DNA of 64,000 bases, taken from assembly GCA_031285295.1 (NCBI GenBank), contig JAITWK010000024.1, positions 1-64,000 on the forward strand. Direction: 5' to 3'. The position numbers were made by a program, and so were the translations under genes. Below, in pieces: positions 24,401-32,953 of this stretch (positions are counted from its first letter, which is position 1; each line of letters starts with the position of its first letter). A model generated the notes under the pieces. That model was not told the origin of the DNA and did no database searches. It saw only the letters and a program-made list of their open reading frames with translations. Source of the DNA: Deltaproteobacteria bacterium. GTDB lineage: Bacteria > Desulfobacterota > Desulfovibrionia > Desulfovibrionales > Desulfovibrionaceae.

Positions 24401-27400
24401 GGAAGGCGGCGGCATACTGCGCAACGCGCTTTCCGGAATCGCCGCGTCCACCCTGCAACTTGCCGGTATGGATGCTTATACGCTGGAGGACAACAACCTG
24501 CGTTCTGGAGCGTTTGCAGGCGCAATTGATATCGAAGAAGCCCTGGGCGTGCTCAAGCTCACAGCGGATAAAACTTCGGGGGATACCGTAACGCCCGCCT
24601 TTGCCTCCATTGGCGGCAAGGGTAATCTGCATCTGGACGGAGCCGGGGTAACCTTTGATTTTACCGGGATCAGCTCCAACAGCTACCTCGGCGCAACCGT
24701 GCTTGGGGCGGAAACAAGCCTGAAACTCGGCGGGGACCGCAACAGCGGTCAGGTCGGCAGCGGTGAAATAGCCCTGCAAGGCAAGGATTCGCAGCTGATT
24801 CTGGAAATGAACGGCGCAAATAACACTTTTGAAAATAATTTGAGTGGCGTGGGCAGGCTGACCCTGAATAATCAGGCTTATCAACTGACTGGCGACAACA
24901 GCCTTTTTGGCGGCAGCATTTCCGTCCCCGGCACTCTGCTGGTGGACGCACAAAGCGAAATCGGGCAGGCCCGACTGCTTCTGGGCAACGGCGCAAATCT
25001 GGAAACACAGGCGGCCAGCCTGGAGAACATCATCGAACTAACCGGCGGCAGCGCCACCCTGAACACCGTGCAGGATTTGCTGCTGAGCGGGGCCATCACC
25101 GGAGAAGGCGGGCTGATTAAGGCTGGTTCCGGCACGCTGGATCTTGCCTTTGCCATGCATGACTTTAACGGCCCCACCGCCGTTAATGCCGGAACGCTGC
25201 GCCTTGTGGACTCAACACTTGGCGGGCGCGGCAACGTGACTGTTGCGGACGGCGCGGCCCTGGCCGGACGGGGCGCGATATCCGGCGATACTTTCATCCG
25301 CTCGGGCGGCTCGCTTTTTGCGGATGGCATGCTCTCCTTTTATGGACAGGACGGCGAAAGCACCAACCTTGCGCTGGAAAGCGGAAGCGATATCACATTC
25401 TCCAAAGGCGGCTGGCTGGACGTAAGCGGCGAGCTGGACTGGGATTTGGGCAGCACCACAAATACCATCAATCTGGATTCCCTGGGCGTTTACAAGCTGG
25501 CCAGCTACGGCAGCAGTACCATGGGCGCCGGATCCCTGGGAAACACGGATTATACTGTCAATTACGGCGGTGCGGATATCACAAACGCCCCCGGCTACAG
25601 CATGGAACTGTTCAATTACAGTGCGCAGCAGGATGTGCTGCTGGTAGCCCTGCCCACCGGTCAGGAGATCGCCTTCTGGAACGGCGGCACGAACGGGCTA
25701 TGGAACCTGAACCGAACCGCAAACTGGAACAGCCTGTATGACGGGAGCGGACTTTCACAAACCTGGACCTTGAACAGCCCCGTTGCCGTGTTCGGAACAG
25801 AGCTTGCAGCGCCAGGCGCTGTGAATGTTCAGGGCAATGTTGCCTCTTCCGGCCTGTTTTTTCTTTCTACCGGTTGGAATATCAGTGGCGGCAGCATCGG
25901 CCTTCTGGATCTTGACCCGCTGGATGCGGACAGGCTCCTTGCCGTACTCAGCAATCAGGGTGGCGATGTCTTCATAAACTCGACCCTCACGGACGGTGCG
26001 CCGGGCGTGGGCCTGCACAAAAGCGGAGCCGGGCGCCTCGTTCTTGGCGCGGCCAACAGCTATACCGGCGAAACCCTGGTCAGCGCCGGAACCCTGGCCC
26101 TGGGCAATATTTACGCAGCCGGGCTCAATCCCGCAATCACGGTTGAAGCCGAAGCGGTTTTGCAACTCGCCTATGACGAAGCGAGCCTTGGGCTGTCGCA
26201 AACCGTCAGCGGTCAGGGCAGGCTGGATATAATCGGCAATGTGCTGCTGGACAAGGCCAACACGCACAGCGGCGGTACAAGCATTACCGGCGGCACCCTG
26301 CATATCACCGATGCGGGAGCTCTGGGTACGGGAAGCCTGCTTTTCCGCAACGGGCTTTTCTCCATGCTGGACGGGCTTAATGTGGCAAACGATGTGTCGC
26401 TGGAGGGCGGCTTCAATATCGTGACTGTGGCGGGCGGAGAAAACGCGACCCTTTCCGGAAACCTGAACGGCGACGGAATGTATAAAATCGGCGCGGGTAC
26501 GCTTACCCTTTCCGGAGACAGCGCCTTTACCGGCAATCTGGAACTGGAGCAGGGAAAACTGGTGGCCGGAAGCGACACGGCTTTCGGTTACAGCACGGTA
26601 CATATGCTGCCGGGCACCACTGTAGGTTTTTCAGGCGCACGCACGCTTGCCAACAATTTCAGCCTGGACACGGCCGCCATATTCGAAGCCACCAGCGCCG
26701 GATACGCCACGCTTGGCGGCGTTATTCACGGATCGGGCGACCTGCTCAAAATAGGTGACGGCACGCTCACTTTGAGTGGCGCGAACGAATATACCGGCTG
26801 GACGGACGTGCTTGAGGGAACCCTGGCCCTCGATGCTTCCGGCAAAGGCCGCATTTCCGAACAACTCAGCCTGCGTGGCGGCGCGACTTTTGATACCGGC
26901 GGCAACTCTATCGACCTGGCTGAACTTTCCGCCCATTGGCAGTCTTATTATAAAGGCGATTTGCACATCGAAGATGGCATAATGCGTTTTACCCTGCCAG
27001 CCAACGTCAGTCCGCAGGGTGCGCCCATTCTGAATGTTGACGGAAGGGCGGAAATTGGGGACAGCTTTATAGCCATTGATTTCGGCGGGCGTGACAGAAT
27101 GGATTTGCTGCCCGGCAATGTGCTCACGCTGGTTCAGGCCAGCGGCGGCATTGACGGGGTGCCGGGCAACAGCGTTGCCACCGGGCGGCTGGGCATTACC
27201 CGTGCCTGGGAAGCCGATCTCCGTACAGACCCGCTCCACCTGTACGCCGAAATAACCAGTCTTGGCGCAAGTCCGGAAAGCAAGGCTTTTTCCGAAGGTT
27301 TTCTGGCCGGGCTGGCCTTGCTGAACCAGGGGGGCGAACTGGCGGCCGGGCAGGGCATGCAGAAGGTTCGTACCGCGCTTTCCGATGCAGAAGCCGGGCA

Positions 27401-28292
27401 GGACGAACAGCAGGTAAAGCTTGCATCCTTCAGCGCTGTAAGCGGGAGCATGTCTGGCTACAGCAGCGGTTCAAGAGTGGACATGTCCAGTGTATCACTT
27501 CTGACCGGCCTGGCCGCAGGCTGGATGGGCGAAGATTTCGCCAAACAAAGCGGCCTCCGCAGTCTGATGCTGGGTATGTTCTTCGAATACGGCAACGGCT
27601 CTTATGACACGCACAACTCTTTTTCAAATATCGCCTCCGTGAGGGGTGACGGCAGCGCTTATTATCTGGGCGGCGGTATTCTCGCCCGTGCGGACTTAAA
27701 CGATACCGGCCCCGGCCACTTTTATGTTGAAGCATCGGGGCGTATGGGCAAAGTATACAATGAATACGGCAGTTCAGACCTGCGCGACTCCAATACCGGC
27801 GTTACAGGCAGTTACGATTCCTCGTCCCTGTATCACAGCCTTCACCTTGGCGCGGGCTATCTCTGGAATGTTTCGGATCTTGCCGAGCTTGATCTTTACG
27901 GAAAATATTTGTGGACGCGGCAGGAAGGCGAGAGTGTAACCCTTTCAAACGGCGATCCGGTCAAGTTCAAAGATGTGGAGTCGCAGCGCCTGCGTATAGG
28001 CGGGCGCTTCACCTACGCGGTGGACAAAACCATCACCCCTTATATCGGCGCGGCCTACGAGCATGAGTTTGACGGCGAGGCCAGGGCCAGCACCTATGGC
28101 TACAGCATTGATACGCCGTCATTGCGCGGCAATACGGGTATTGGTGAAATTGGCCTGACCCTCAAGCCCTTCACAAAGGACGCGGACGGGACAGGCAAGT
28201 CCCTGCCCCTGTCCTTTGATCTTGGCGTTCAGGGTTATAGCGGAGTACGCAAGGGTGTGAGTGGAAGTTTGCAGGTAAAATTCGAGTTTTAA
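21492..28292 (+). CDS. Type Va autotransporter, 2266 residues
   Basis: Giant surface protein following the first autotransporter by 19 bases (AGGAGACC before the ATG). Signal peptide about 1-38, with a basic SSKRICRR start and ending APATALES. The passenger of about 1,900 residues is beta-helical, with many units such as GAGELVLSGG, GSGTLDLAF, GAGTLTLSGDSAFTGNL and GDGTLTLSGANEYTGW. The C-terminal barrel (about the last 280 residues) is clearly paralogous to that of its neighbour, sharing NSFSN, LWTRQEGES/D, GGRFTY and YEHEFDG and an identical GVSGSLQVK ending. The N-terminal 600 residues resemble nothing I recognise. Size and modular passenger suggest an adhesin or biofilm factor, but this is inference. 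Confidence 0.93.
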   Translation: MPVVAPSTHSSKRICRRIFTILFTLVLLLGAPAPATALESGFYLDQTVGSLGTDSYYWVNGLHGKGLWQDIPDDIDAYYGWYRGSDYKRSHPWLNGSNAYFAKLSSYLYPKKFTVYPNGSPTVYYFGINNSSRGGNYLFTPAPGDAHAAIIGGERGGLKFYDAWINIGGSNEHNRFTATFDNVDLTGHYTKFQLADYDRVNFTGSSLEFSDWIHLRDNASFAWNGFSANGAGNYPYLQTPAIEGDAGTELHLSLRDGSSLRGLSSITGRNGIAQFLVQLESLTNVNLPYIDNARVIIDSGTMKFSERPATISLAVNRGTGIVNSQMVFYDLHVDGTLETSDRLYTPALFGNGDIRLAGDTEFLWPYSGVKNYDGFTGTIDLQGHKLTLADSALLGKTSTIRGYGQIDLGTSANSHPVFNTNFADNNRYVNNLILNTRGPGSITFAPTEDSITPYINLHKRGAGELVLSGGYYQYNSVTVDEGRLTLADGITLRTANLSSAGQSELNIAGDTLLTGNLSANGSRFSLEGGLHVVGKTQFGRNTNFDYRGGLLTTEGALDLGDSIFSANLPHPGVFVVADYGSLGSRFGNAARNEQDVTSYVHIQNEGTNHPAVLSYTNDNQAKLVAASGYNLLYFAGPAYAGQGTWNIIPDLRNWKDTSGNDHAWDNSKFSIAIFDHAYSPAYLVQILNGSVHANMISFLDENWLLTNETANPNHNIILHPFTSGPDSRLHFTVLNSQANPRFTVQVPRLDIPLLVSDSSVPLWKTGAGDVILAADSSATSPDGFIPENVFIREGRLILEHNGALKNSLITLDPESALTLDWKISGTGNELLNTLAGYGTLEVLADTSIDNANADFRGAVSVGRGTTLSLYDFEALGEEPGVTDIELAENANLRLAYDQADSALLRSISGAGKVTAVTNTVARLASGNSYSGGSVVERDATLVLEGAGAEKVFSAAGDGAITLDENSALRLEGGGILRNALSGIAASTLQLAGMDAYTLEDNNLRSGAFAGAIDIEEALGVLKLTADKTSGDTVTPAFASIGGKGNLHLDGAGVTFDFTGISSNSYLGATVLGAETSLKLGGDRNSGQVGSGEIALQGKDSQLILEMNGANNTFENNLSGVGRLTLNNQAYQLTGDNSLFGGSISVPGTLLVDAQSEIGQARLLLGNGANLETQAASLENIIELTGGSATLNTVQDLLLSGAITGEGGLIKAGSGTLDLAFAMHDFNGPTAVNAGTLRLVDSTLGGRGNVTVADGAALAGRGAISGDTFIRSGGSLFADGMLSFYGQDGESTNLALESGSDITFSKGGWLDVSGELDWDLGSTTNTINLDSLGVYKLASYGSSTMGAGSLGNTDYTVNYGGADITNAPGYSMELFNYSAQQDVLLVALPTGQEIAFWNGGTNGLWNLNRTANWNSLYDGSGLSQTWTLNSPVAVFGTELAAPGAVNVQGNVASSGLFFLSTGWNISGGSIGLLDLDPLDADRLLAVLSNQGGDVFINSTLTDGAPGVGLHKSGAGRLVLGAANSYTGETLVSAGTLALGNIYAAGLNPAITVEAEAVLQLAYDEASLGLSQTVSGQGRLDIIGNVLLDKANTHSGGTSITGGTLHITDAGALGTGSLLFRNGLFSMLDGLNVANDVSLEGGFNIVTVAGGENATLSGNLNGDGMYKIGAGTLTLSGDSAFTGNLELEQGKLVAGSDTAFGYSTVHMLPGTTVGFSGARTLANNFSLDTAAIFEATSAGYATLGGVIHGSGDLLKIGDGTLTLSGANEYTGWTDVLEGTLALDASGKGRISEQLSLRGGATFDTGGNSIDLAELSAHWQSYYKGDLHIEDGIMRFTLPANVSPQGAPILNVDGRAEIGDSFIAIDFGGRDRMDLLPGNVLTLVQASGGIDGVPGNSVATGRLGITRAWEADLRTDPLHLYAEITSLGASPESKAFSEGFLAGLALLNQGGELAAGQGMQKVRTALSDAEAGQDEQQVKLASFSAVSGSMSGYSSGSRVDMSSVSLLTGLAAGWMGEDFAKQSGLRSLMLGMFFEYGNGSYDTHNSFSNIASVRGDGSAYYLGGGILARADLNDTGPGHFYVEASGRMGKVYNEYGSSDLRDSNTGVTGSYDSSSLYHSLHLGAGYLWNVSDLAELDLYGKYLWTRQEGESVTLSNGDPVKFKDVESQRLRIGGRFTYAVDKTITPYIGAAYEHEFDGEARASTYGYSIDTPSLRGNTGIGEIGLTLKPFTKDADGTGKSLPLSFDLGVQGYSGVRKGVSGSLQVKFEF

Positions 28293-28360
28293 CATTGTTC
28301 AGGGTATTGAATCGAAACCTTCGCCCGCCTTGTGTGCCCCCGCCAGGCGCAGCGTAAAGG

Positions 28361-28393
28361 AGCCGCCCGTCTTGCATGACGGGCGGCTTTTTT
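28361..28393 (+). terminator. Intrinsic terminator of the autotransporter operon
   Basis: Perfect 11-bp stem AGCCGCCCGTC/GACGGGCGGCT with a 6-base loop, followed by TTTTT; 68 bases after the second autotransporter stop. Confidence 0.9.
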
Positions 28394-28400
28394 GACAAAA

Positions 28401-28799
28401 TCAGGCACTACCCACCGCGTCCAGCAGGGCTTGTACCGAAGAATACCAATGGCTCACCATATGCCGCATCAGGCCCACATCTTCGGATTTGGCCAGGAGG
28501 CCCAAAATCGGCACACCGGAACCATAAGCCGCGCCCACTTCGGCCCAGGCATCGCAGCCGGAAGGCCCCAGATAAATCAGCAGATCCGCACCCCGGGCCG
28601 AATCAGCGCAAAAGTCAAAAACCCGCCGCCCTTCATCCGAATAGATGAAGTTGGCAAGCTCTGTTCTGGACAAAAAAGCCTCTTCGGGCCGCCCTTCGCG
28701 CAGCCAGGATAAAATCTGGTGTCCCTCGGCCTCCAGGCGCTCGGTAAGCATTTCCACCGCGTGCTGGTGCTTCCAGGAAGCTGCTATGTAAATCTTCAT
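28401..28799 (-). CDS. Nucleoside 2-deoxyribosyltransferase-like small protein
   Basis: A 132-residue protein with an N-terminal KIYIAASWKHQHAVEML strand-helix and a central ADLLIYLGPSGCDAWAEVGAAYGSGVPILGL, the general layout of the nucleoside 2-deoxyribosyltransferase/TIR-like superfamily fold. The Glu in AWAEVG is at the place of the catalytic glutamate of that family. Many relatives are annotated only as conserved hypothetical, and the actual activity is untested. It ends eight bases past the autotransporter terminator, convergent with that operon. No signal peptide. It appears complete. Confidence 0.65.
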   Translation of the reverse strand: MKIYIAASWKHQHAVEMLTERLEAEGHQILSWLREGRPEEAFLSRTELANFIYSDEGRRVFDFCADSARGADLLIYLGPSGCDAWAEVGAAYGSGVPILGLLAKSEDVGLMRHMVSHWYSSVQALLDAVGSA

Positions 28800-28881
28800 A
28801 TGTTTTCCCTAATAAAATTTTCATATCTGCCGATAAGGCAATCAACCAATATAACATTTTAACTGCGCAAGGGGATAGATC

Positions 28882-29109
28882 ATGGCAGATAGTACCAGCA
28901 GCTCGTTGTCCAATTTGGCCGGTTCCGTAGCCAAGTCCAATCTGGATTCGGAAATTATCACCCAAACTCTGGACAAGATGAACAAAGTCGGCGGCAAAAG
29001 CAAGGGCGGCCTGCGTTCCAGCATGAGCGACATGTACGACTTTAACAAAGACGTTCTTTCCGCCGCCTATGAAGGCAAAGGAACGATCGCCGATTACAGC
29101 AAAGGCTAG
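28882..29109 (+). CDS. Small protein of unknown function
   Basis: A 75-residue Ser/Lys/Gly-rich protein (start MADSTSSSLSNLAGSVAKSN), without a membrane segment or cysteines. AAGGGG lies eight bases before the ATG. The ITQTLDKMNKVGGKSKGG stretch and the ending VLSAAYEGKGTIADYSKG suggest short helices and flexible parts. I recall similar short proteins in Desulfovibrio but no function. Its stop codon overlaps the stop codon of the convergent DedA gene within CTAG (29106-29109). Codon usage and the ribosome-binding site support a real gene. Confidence 0.65.
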   Translation: MADSTSSSLSNLAGSVAKSNLDSEIITQTLDKMNKVGGKSKGGLRSSMSDMYDFNKDVLSAAYEGKGTIADYSKG

Positions 29110-29774
29110 TTAATTTTTCTGGATTTCAGCAGATTGCGCGCCACTTCGATAATCACCGGCAACACCGAGATCAGGATGATGGCGTAGATTATCAGCGAGA
29201 AATTCTTTTGCACAAAGGGCAGGTTGCCCAAAAAGAAACCCGCGCTCACCAGGCTCAGCGCCCAGGCCGCCGCGCCGATAAAGTTGAAGAGGATGAAGCG
29301 GCCTCGGTGCATTTCCGCCACGCCCGCCACAAACGGGGCAAAGGTGCGGATAAGCGGCACCCAACGGCAAAGAATGATCGCCTTGCCGCCATGCCGCTCG
29401 TAAAAAGCCTGGGCCGCGTGCAAATGCTTGTGCTTGAGAAAACGGTATTCCCGCTCGAATACCTTATGCCCAAAAAAACGCCCGATGCTGTAATTTACCT
29501 GATCGCCCAGCACGGCAGCCGCGAAAATAAGCGCCAGCAACAGCGGGTAGGAAAGCTGACCAGCTCCGGCCAGGCTCCCGGCTGCAAAAAGCAGGGAATC
29601 GCCCGGCAAAAAAGGCGTTACCACCAGCCCGGTTTCGCAAAAAATCACCAGAAAAAGCAGCAGATAGACAAAAACGCCATATTCCTGCACCAGCGGGAAA
29701 AGATAGGCATCTACATGCAGGGCAATGTCGAGCAGTTTGAGGATGAAATCCCAAATCGAGGCAAAAATATCCAT
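29106..29774 (-). CDS. DedA-family membrane protein
   Basis: A 222-residue inner-membrane protein with about five hydrophobic segments. Family landmarks are FCETGLVVTPFLPGDSLLF (acidic residue and PGDS near 45-63), LGDQVNYSIGRFFG, and the amphipathic CRWVPLIRTFAPFVAG with conserved arginines needed in E. coli DedA/YqjA-type proteins. The family contributes to envelope integrity and probably lipid scrambling or proton-coupled transport. It lies eight bases after the RNase D-like gene on the same strand, so the two are likely cotranscribed. Confidence 0.92.
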   Translation of the reverse strand: MDIFASIWDFILKLLDIALHVDAYLFPLVQEYGVFVYLLLFLVIFCETGLVVTPFLPGDSLLFAAGSLAGAGQLSYPLLLALIFAAAVLGDQVNYSIGRFFGHKVFEREYRFLKHKHLHAAQAFYERHGGKAIILCRWVPLIRTFAPFVAGVAEMHRGRFILFNFIGAAAWALSLVSAGFFLGNLPFVQKNFSLIIYAIILISVLPVIIEVARNLLKSRKIN

Positions 29775-29781
29775 ATAATAT

Positions 29782-30366
29782 TTATTCCAGTTCCTGCATG
29801 CTTAGATAAATTTCCCGGCTAATCCAGGCATCGGTAGCGGCGTAATTGATCTGCTGTTCGGTCAGTTCGCTGTTGTTCCAGTTGGAACAGCGGGCGTTTT
29901 TGGAAATACGCGCCCGCAGCAGGCAGGCGGCCAGCGGACGCAGGCCGTAGGACTGCAAGCCTTTTTTGCGGGCCAGATCGCCCAAATCCACCGCCCCGCC
30001 CGGCTCAAAATGATAAAGAGCGCGTAAAAAATTCATGTCGTCGCGTATGGCCACCCCGGCCTTGATCAGCGAAGGGTCGGCCAGCACTGCGGCCAATTCC
30101 GGGCCGAGGGGCAACTTGCGCAACAAAAAAAGAAACACCACATCGCTGCAAGCCAGTTGAATCAGGGCGGGCTGGTGACTGGTTCCCTTACGGAAACTGG
30201 GCTTGGTCTCGGTATCGAAACCAAGAACTTTTTCCTGCCGCAAGCGTTCAATCGCAACGCGCAACTTGTCGGCATCGTCAACCTGGACGATTTTTCCGTC
30301 ATAACGATAAATAGGAAGAGTGTTGATCTCTTCCTTGCTAAGGCTCGGTATTGCTGTGTTCTGCAT
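29782..30366 (-). CDS. RNase D-like 3'-5' exonuclease domain protein
   Basis: A 194-residue stand-alone DEDDy exonuclease. GFDTETKPSFR gives the first two acidic ligands (DxE), AGVAIRDDMNFL the second motif, and YAATDAWISREIY the third with its tyrosine. It lacks the HRDC domains of full-length RNase D, so it belongs to the short 3'-5' exonuclease group common in Desulfovibrio and relatives. The probable substrate is structured RNA or DNA 3' ends. No promoter could be chosen with confidence in the 100 bases upstream. Confidence 0.88.
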   Translation of the reverse strand: MQNTAIPSLSKEEINTLPIYRYDGKIVQVDDADKLRVAIERLRQEKVLGFDTETKPSFRKGTSHQPALIQLACSDVVFLFLLRKLPLGPELAAVLADPSLIKAGVAIRDDMNFLRALYHFEPGGAVDLGDLARKKGLQSYGLRPLAACLLRARISKNARCSNWNNSELTEQQINYAATDAWISREIYLSMQELE

Positions 30367-30435
30367 TAGGATCTCAATATGTTACCAGGCTGCCCAGTCA
30401 CGAAGCGGCTTTACACAATCGGACAACAATGTATT

Positions 30436-30464
30436 TTGACGTGTCACAAGGCTTCATTTATACT
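30436..30464 (+). promoter_or_regulatory. Promoter of the lytic transglycosylase gene
   Basis: TTGACG (30436-30441), 17-base spacer, TATACT (30459-30464): close to the sigma-70 consensus. It predicts a leader of about 130 bases before the ATG at 30603. Confidence 0.75.
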
Positions 30465-30602
30465 AATCCGGCGGTTCAGGCAAAAAAATTTTATTGGCAC
30501 CTGGTTTGCATATTATAAAAGAAATCCTGGCTTTGCCGTCAAAAAGCGGAAATGTGAATTAGAAATCATAAAGAAATGCCGGGAAAAACCGAAAAATAAA
30601 TT

Positions 30603-32303
30603 ATGTCGCCACAACCCGCCATAGACCTCAAACGCCTGTTGCAGCCGGTAGGCCAGAATGTGCCTGTCCGCTCCAAACTGGCTTTTGCCGCGCCTCTGAC
30701 GGATTTGACTGGTCAAACTAACCTGACTGGTTCCGCGCCCAGCCTGACGGGACGCCAACCAGAGGCTTACGTGACATCCAACGGCAGCTCCAGCCGCCAA
30801 CCGGCCACCTTGCCGCCAGTTATTCCACTAGCCAATATCGCCGCGCGTCTGCGTGAAACGCATTTTTACGCTTATCTCAAATGCGGAAATAACAGCTGCA
30901 TCCGAACCGTGCAAAGCCTGGCCCGTAAGGCGGGTCAAATAGTTGGCAAAAAAATAAACTTGCCAAGACGCAGGCTGTTGCAAACCTGTGCGCTGCTCCT
31001 GCCCTGCCTGACCATCGGGCTTGCCGTTAATATCTGGCTGCAAGCGTTCGCTGGGGCGGGAAACTACTCGCTACGCCAGCAACTTGACCCTGCCGCGCAT
31101 ACCAGGCATTTTCCCAGCCAGGCTGAAGTTCTTTCCCGTTTGGCCGAAGCCGAAGATTCCCCATCTTTCAGCCGCCCGCGCAACTGGCGGATTAGCCAAA
31201 AAATTGTGCCGCTTGCCTTTGCCTCCAGCCTGCCTGCCCGCGAAGCGCGGCCGGAGCAACTGGCCTGGACTGGCCGCGAAGCGCCTGCTCCCCAGGGCAG
31301 TTTGCTTAGCCTGGGCAAAAAAAGCCCGCTTTTCAGAACTCTGGCCGGGGAACATGCTTTGCCGCAAGCCACGGATTTTGCTTTCAGCGGCCCCAGTGAA
31401 CCTTACGCAGCCAATCAGATGCAACGCATCGCCACTGGCGAACAGGCTGCGGAAAGCCTGCTTGCCGAATTTAGGGACAACCCGGATCTGCTCCGGGGCC
31501 GTTTTGTGGCTTTGCGCGTTGCGCCCTCAGGCGATGGCCTGAATAATGGCTTTGTCGAGGGCGAGATCTGGGACGAAACCCCGGCCTGGAGCGAATCGGA
31601 AAACCGGCCTGGCGATTTGAGCGGACGAATGATCCTGGTGAACAGCCAGATTAGCGATCCAACCGCTGAATTTGCGTATGGCCTACAATGCCGTTCCGAC
31701 CGCATGGAACTGGCCTCCTGGCTGGGCGAAATGCGGCGCGAAAGCCTCAGCCTTAGTCTGCGCGCCCTTGAGCGGGCCTCCAAATACAGCAACTATGTAG
31801 AGCGCTACTCCACGGACTACGAATTGCCGCCCAGCCTGGTTTACGCCATCATGCGCACGGAAAGCAGCTTTAACCCCAACGCGGTCAGCATTGCCAACGC
31901 CCTCGGATTGATGCAGGTGGTGCCGCAAACCGCAGGCGGCGAAGTTTATGCCTTTTTAACCGGTAAAAACGGCACGCCCGGCCGTGATGTGCTTTTCCGC
32001 CCGGAAAGCAACATCCAGTACGGCACCGCCTATCTGCACCTGCTGAACAGCCGCCACTTCAAAGATGTGGAAAACCACATCTCCCGCGAACTTTGCATCA
32101 TTGCCGCTTACAACGGCGGCCCCAACGCCGTGCTGCGATCTTTTGACCGTGACAAGGCCAAGGCCGTGGAAAAAATCAACAAGTTCACCCCGGAGCAGCT
32201 TTACACCACTCTGGTCCGCAAGCTACCCAGTCAGGAAACCCGCGACTATGTAGTTAAAGTGGTTGAAGCGCGTAACAAGTTCCGCCACAATTTATCTTTT
32301 TAG
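30603..32303 (+). CDS. Membrane-anchored lytic transglycosylase (MltC/Slt-like)
   Basis: A 566-residue peptidoglycan hydrolase. An unusually long cytoplasmic-looking N-terminus (about 120 residues) precedes one membrane segment (about 126-147, LLQTCALLLPCLTIGLAVN), so the enzyme faces the periplasm. The catalytic SLT domain lies at about 400-545: PPSLVYAIMRTESSFNPNAVS has the catalytic glutamate in RTES, then ALGLMQVVPQTAGGEV and IIAAYNGGPNAVLRSF. The region between resembles the substrate-binding N-domain of MltC. It cleaves glycan strands to 1,6-anhydromuropeptides, for growth or for insertion of envelope machines. It stands alone behind its own promoter. Confidence 0.9.
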   Translation: MSPQPAIDLKRLLQPVGQNVPVRSKLAFAAPLTDLTGQTNLTGSAPSLTGRQPEAYVTSNGSSSRQPATLPPVIPLANIAARLRETHFYAYLKCGNNSCIRTVQSLARKAGQIVGKKINLPRRRLLQTCALLLPCLTIGLAVNIWLQAFAGAGNYSLRQQLDPAAHTRHFPSQAEVLSRLAEAEDSPSFSRPRNWRISQKIVPLAFASSLPAREARPEQLAWTGREAPAPQGSLLSLGKKSPLFRTLAGEHALPQATDFAFSGPSEPYAANQMQRIATGEQAAESLLAEFRDNPDLLRGRFVALRVAPSGDGLNNGFVEGEIWDETPAWSESENRPGDLSGRMILVNSQISDPTAEFAYGLQCRSDRMELASWLGEMRRESLSLSLRALERASKYSNYVERYSTDYELPPSLVYAIMRTESSFNPNAVSIANALGLMQVVPQTAGGEVYAFLTGKNGTPGRDVLFRPESNIQYGTAYLHLLNSRHFKDVENHISRELCIIAAYNGGPNAVLRSFDRDKAKAVEKINKFTPEQLYTTLVRKLPSQETRDYVVKVVEARNKFRHNLSF

Positions 32304-32340
32304 TCAATTCCTCAATCATACGTACTCAACTATACGCCGC

Positions 32341-32913
32341 TTATAAGTTATTGGAGAGGTATTTTTTCAAACCGTTCTTTGCCCGAAACAACAGCGATTC
32401 CACTGTAGGAATAGAGCAATCCATTACTGCGGCAATCTCTTCATAGGATAACCCTTCAAAGCGGCTAAGAATCAGCGCAAGGCGCTGTTTTGCGGGTAAC
32501 GTGCCTATGGAGCTGCGTACCTGTTCCGCCTGTTGATTTTGTGCGGCAGTTTCCTCACTGGAGGGCGTTGTCGGGGCAATGCGTTCTCCTGCATCACCCG
32601 CCCAGAATGAGCCAATCAGCCGCACCTTGCGCCGCCACAATGACGCAAGTTCGCTTTTACATTGATTGGCCGTAACTGTGTACAGCCAAGTGCTGAATTG
32701 TGCCGTGGGCTGATATTTGCCCGCTGAACGCCACACTCTCAAAAATACTTCCTGAAACACGTCTTCCGCTTCTTGCGGTGTTTTGAAAAAACGGTAGGCA
32801 ATGCCATAGACAGTGTTCCGATGCCGAGCCATGAGGGAAGAAAAGGCCCGCTTATCGCCGGAAGCGACAAGAGGCATCAACTCTTCACTGGTCAGATCAT
32901 CGTATGGCATCAT
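32341..32913 (-). CDS. ECF-type RNA polymerase sigma factor
   Basis: A 190-residue sigma factor with region 2 (RNTVYGIAYRFFKTPQEAEDVFQEVFLRVWRS region, about 31-65) and region 4 (LPAKQRLALILSRFEGLSYEEIA, with CSIPTVESLLFRAKNGLKK as the helix-turn-helix). A Ser/Thr/Gln-rich linker separates them. It is the last gene of a seven-gene operon whose first gene encodes a zinc-finger anti-sigma factor, so the pair brackets the transporter genes. The composition (Spy/CnrX-like periplasmic sensor plus anti-sigma) suggests a response to metal or envelope stress. The target promoter was not found by eye. Confidence 0.92.
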   Translation of the reverse strand: MMPYDDLTSEELMPLVASGDKRAFSSLMARHRNTVYGIAYRFFKTPQEAEDVFQEVFLRVWRSAGKYQPTAQFSTWLYTVTANQCKSELASLWRRKVRLIGSFWAGDAGERIAPTTPSSEETAAQNQQAEQVRSSIGTLPAKQRLALILSRFEGLSYEEIAAVMDCSIPTVESLLFRAKNGLKKYLSNNL

Positions 32914-32953
32914 ACAGATACTTTTCAGATAACATAGTAATTCGTCAACTGTA

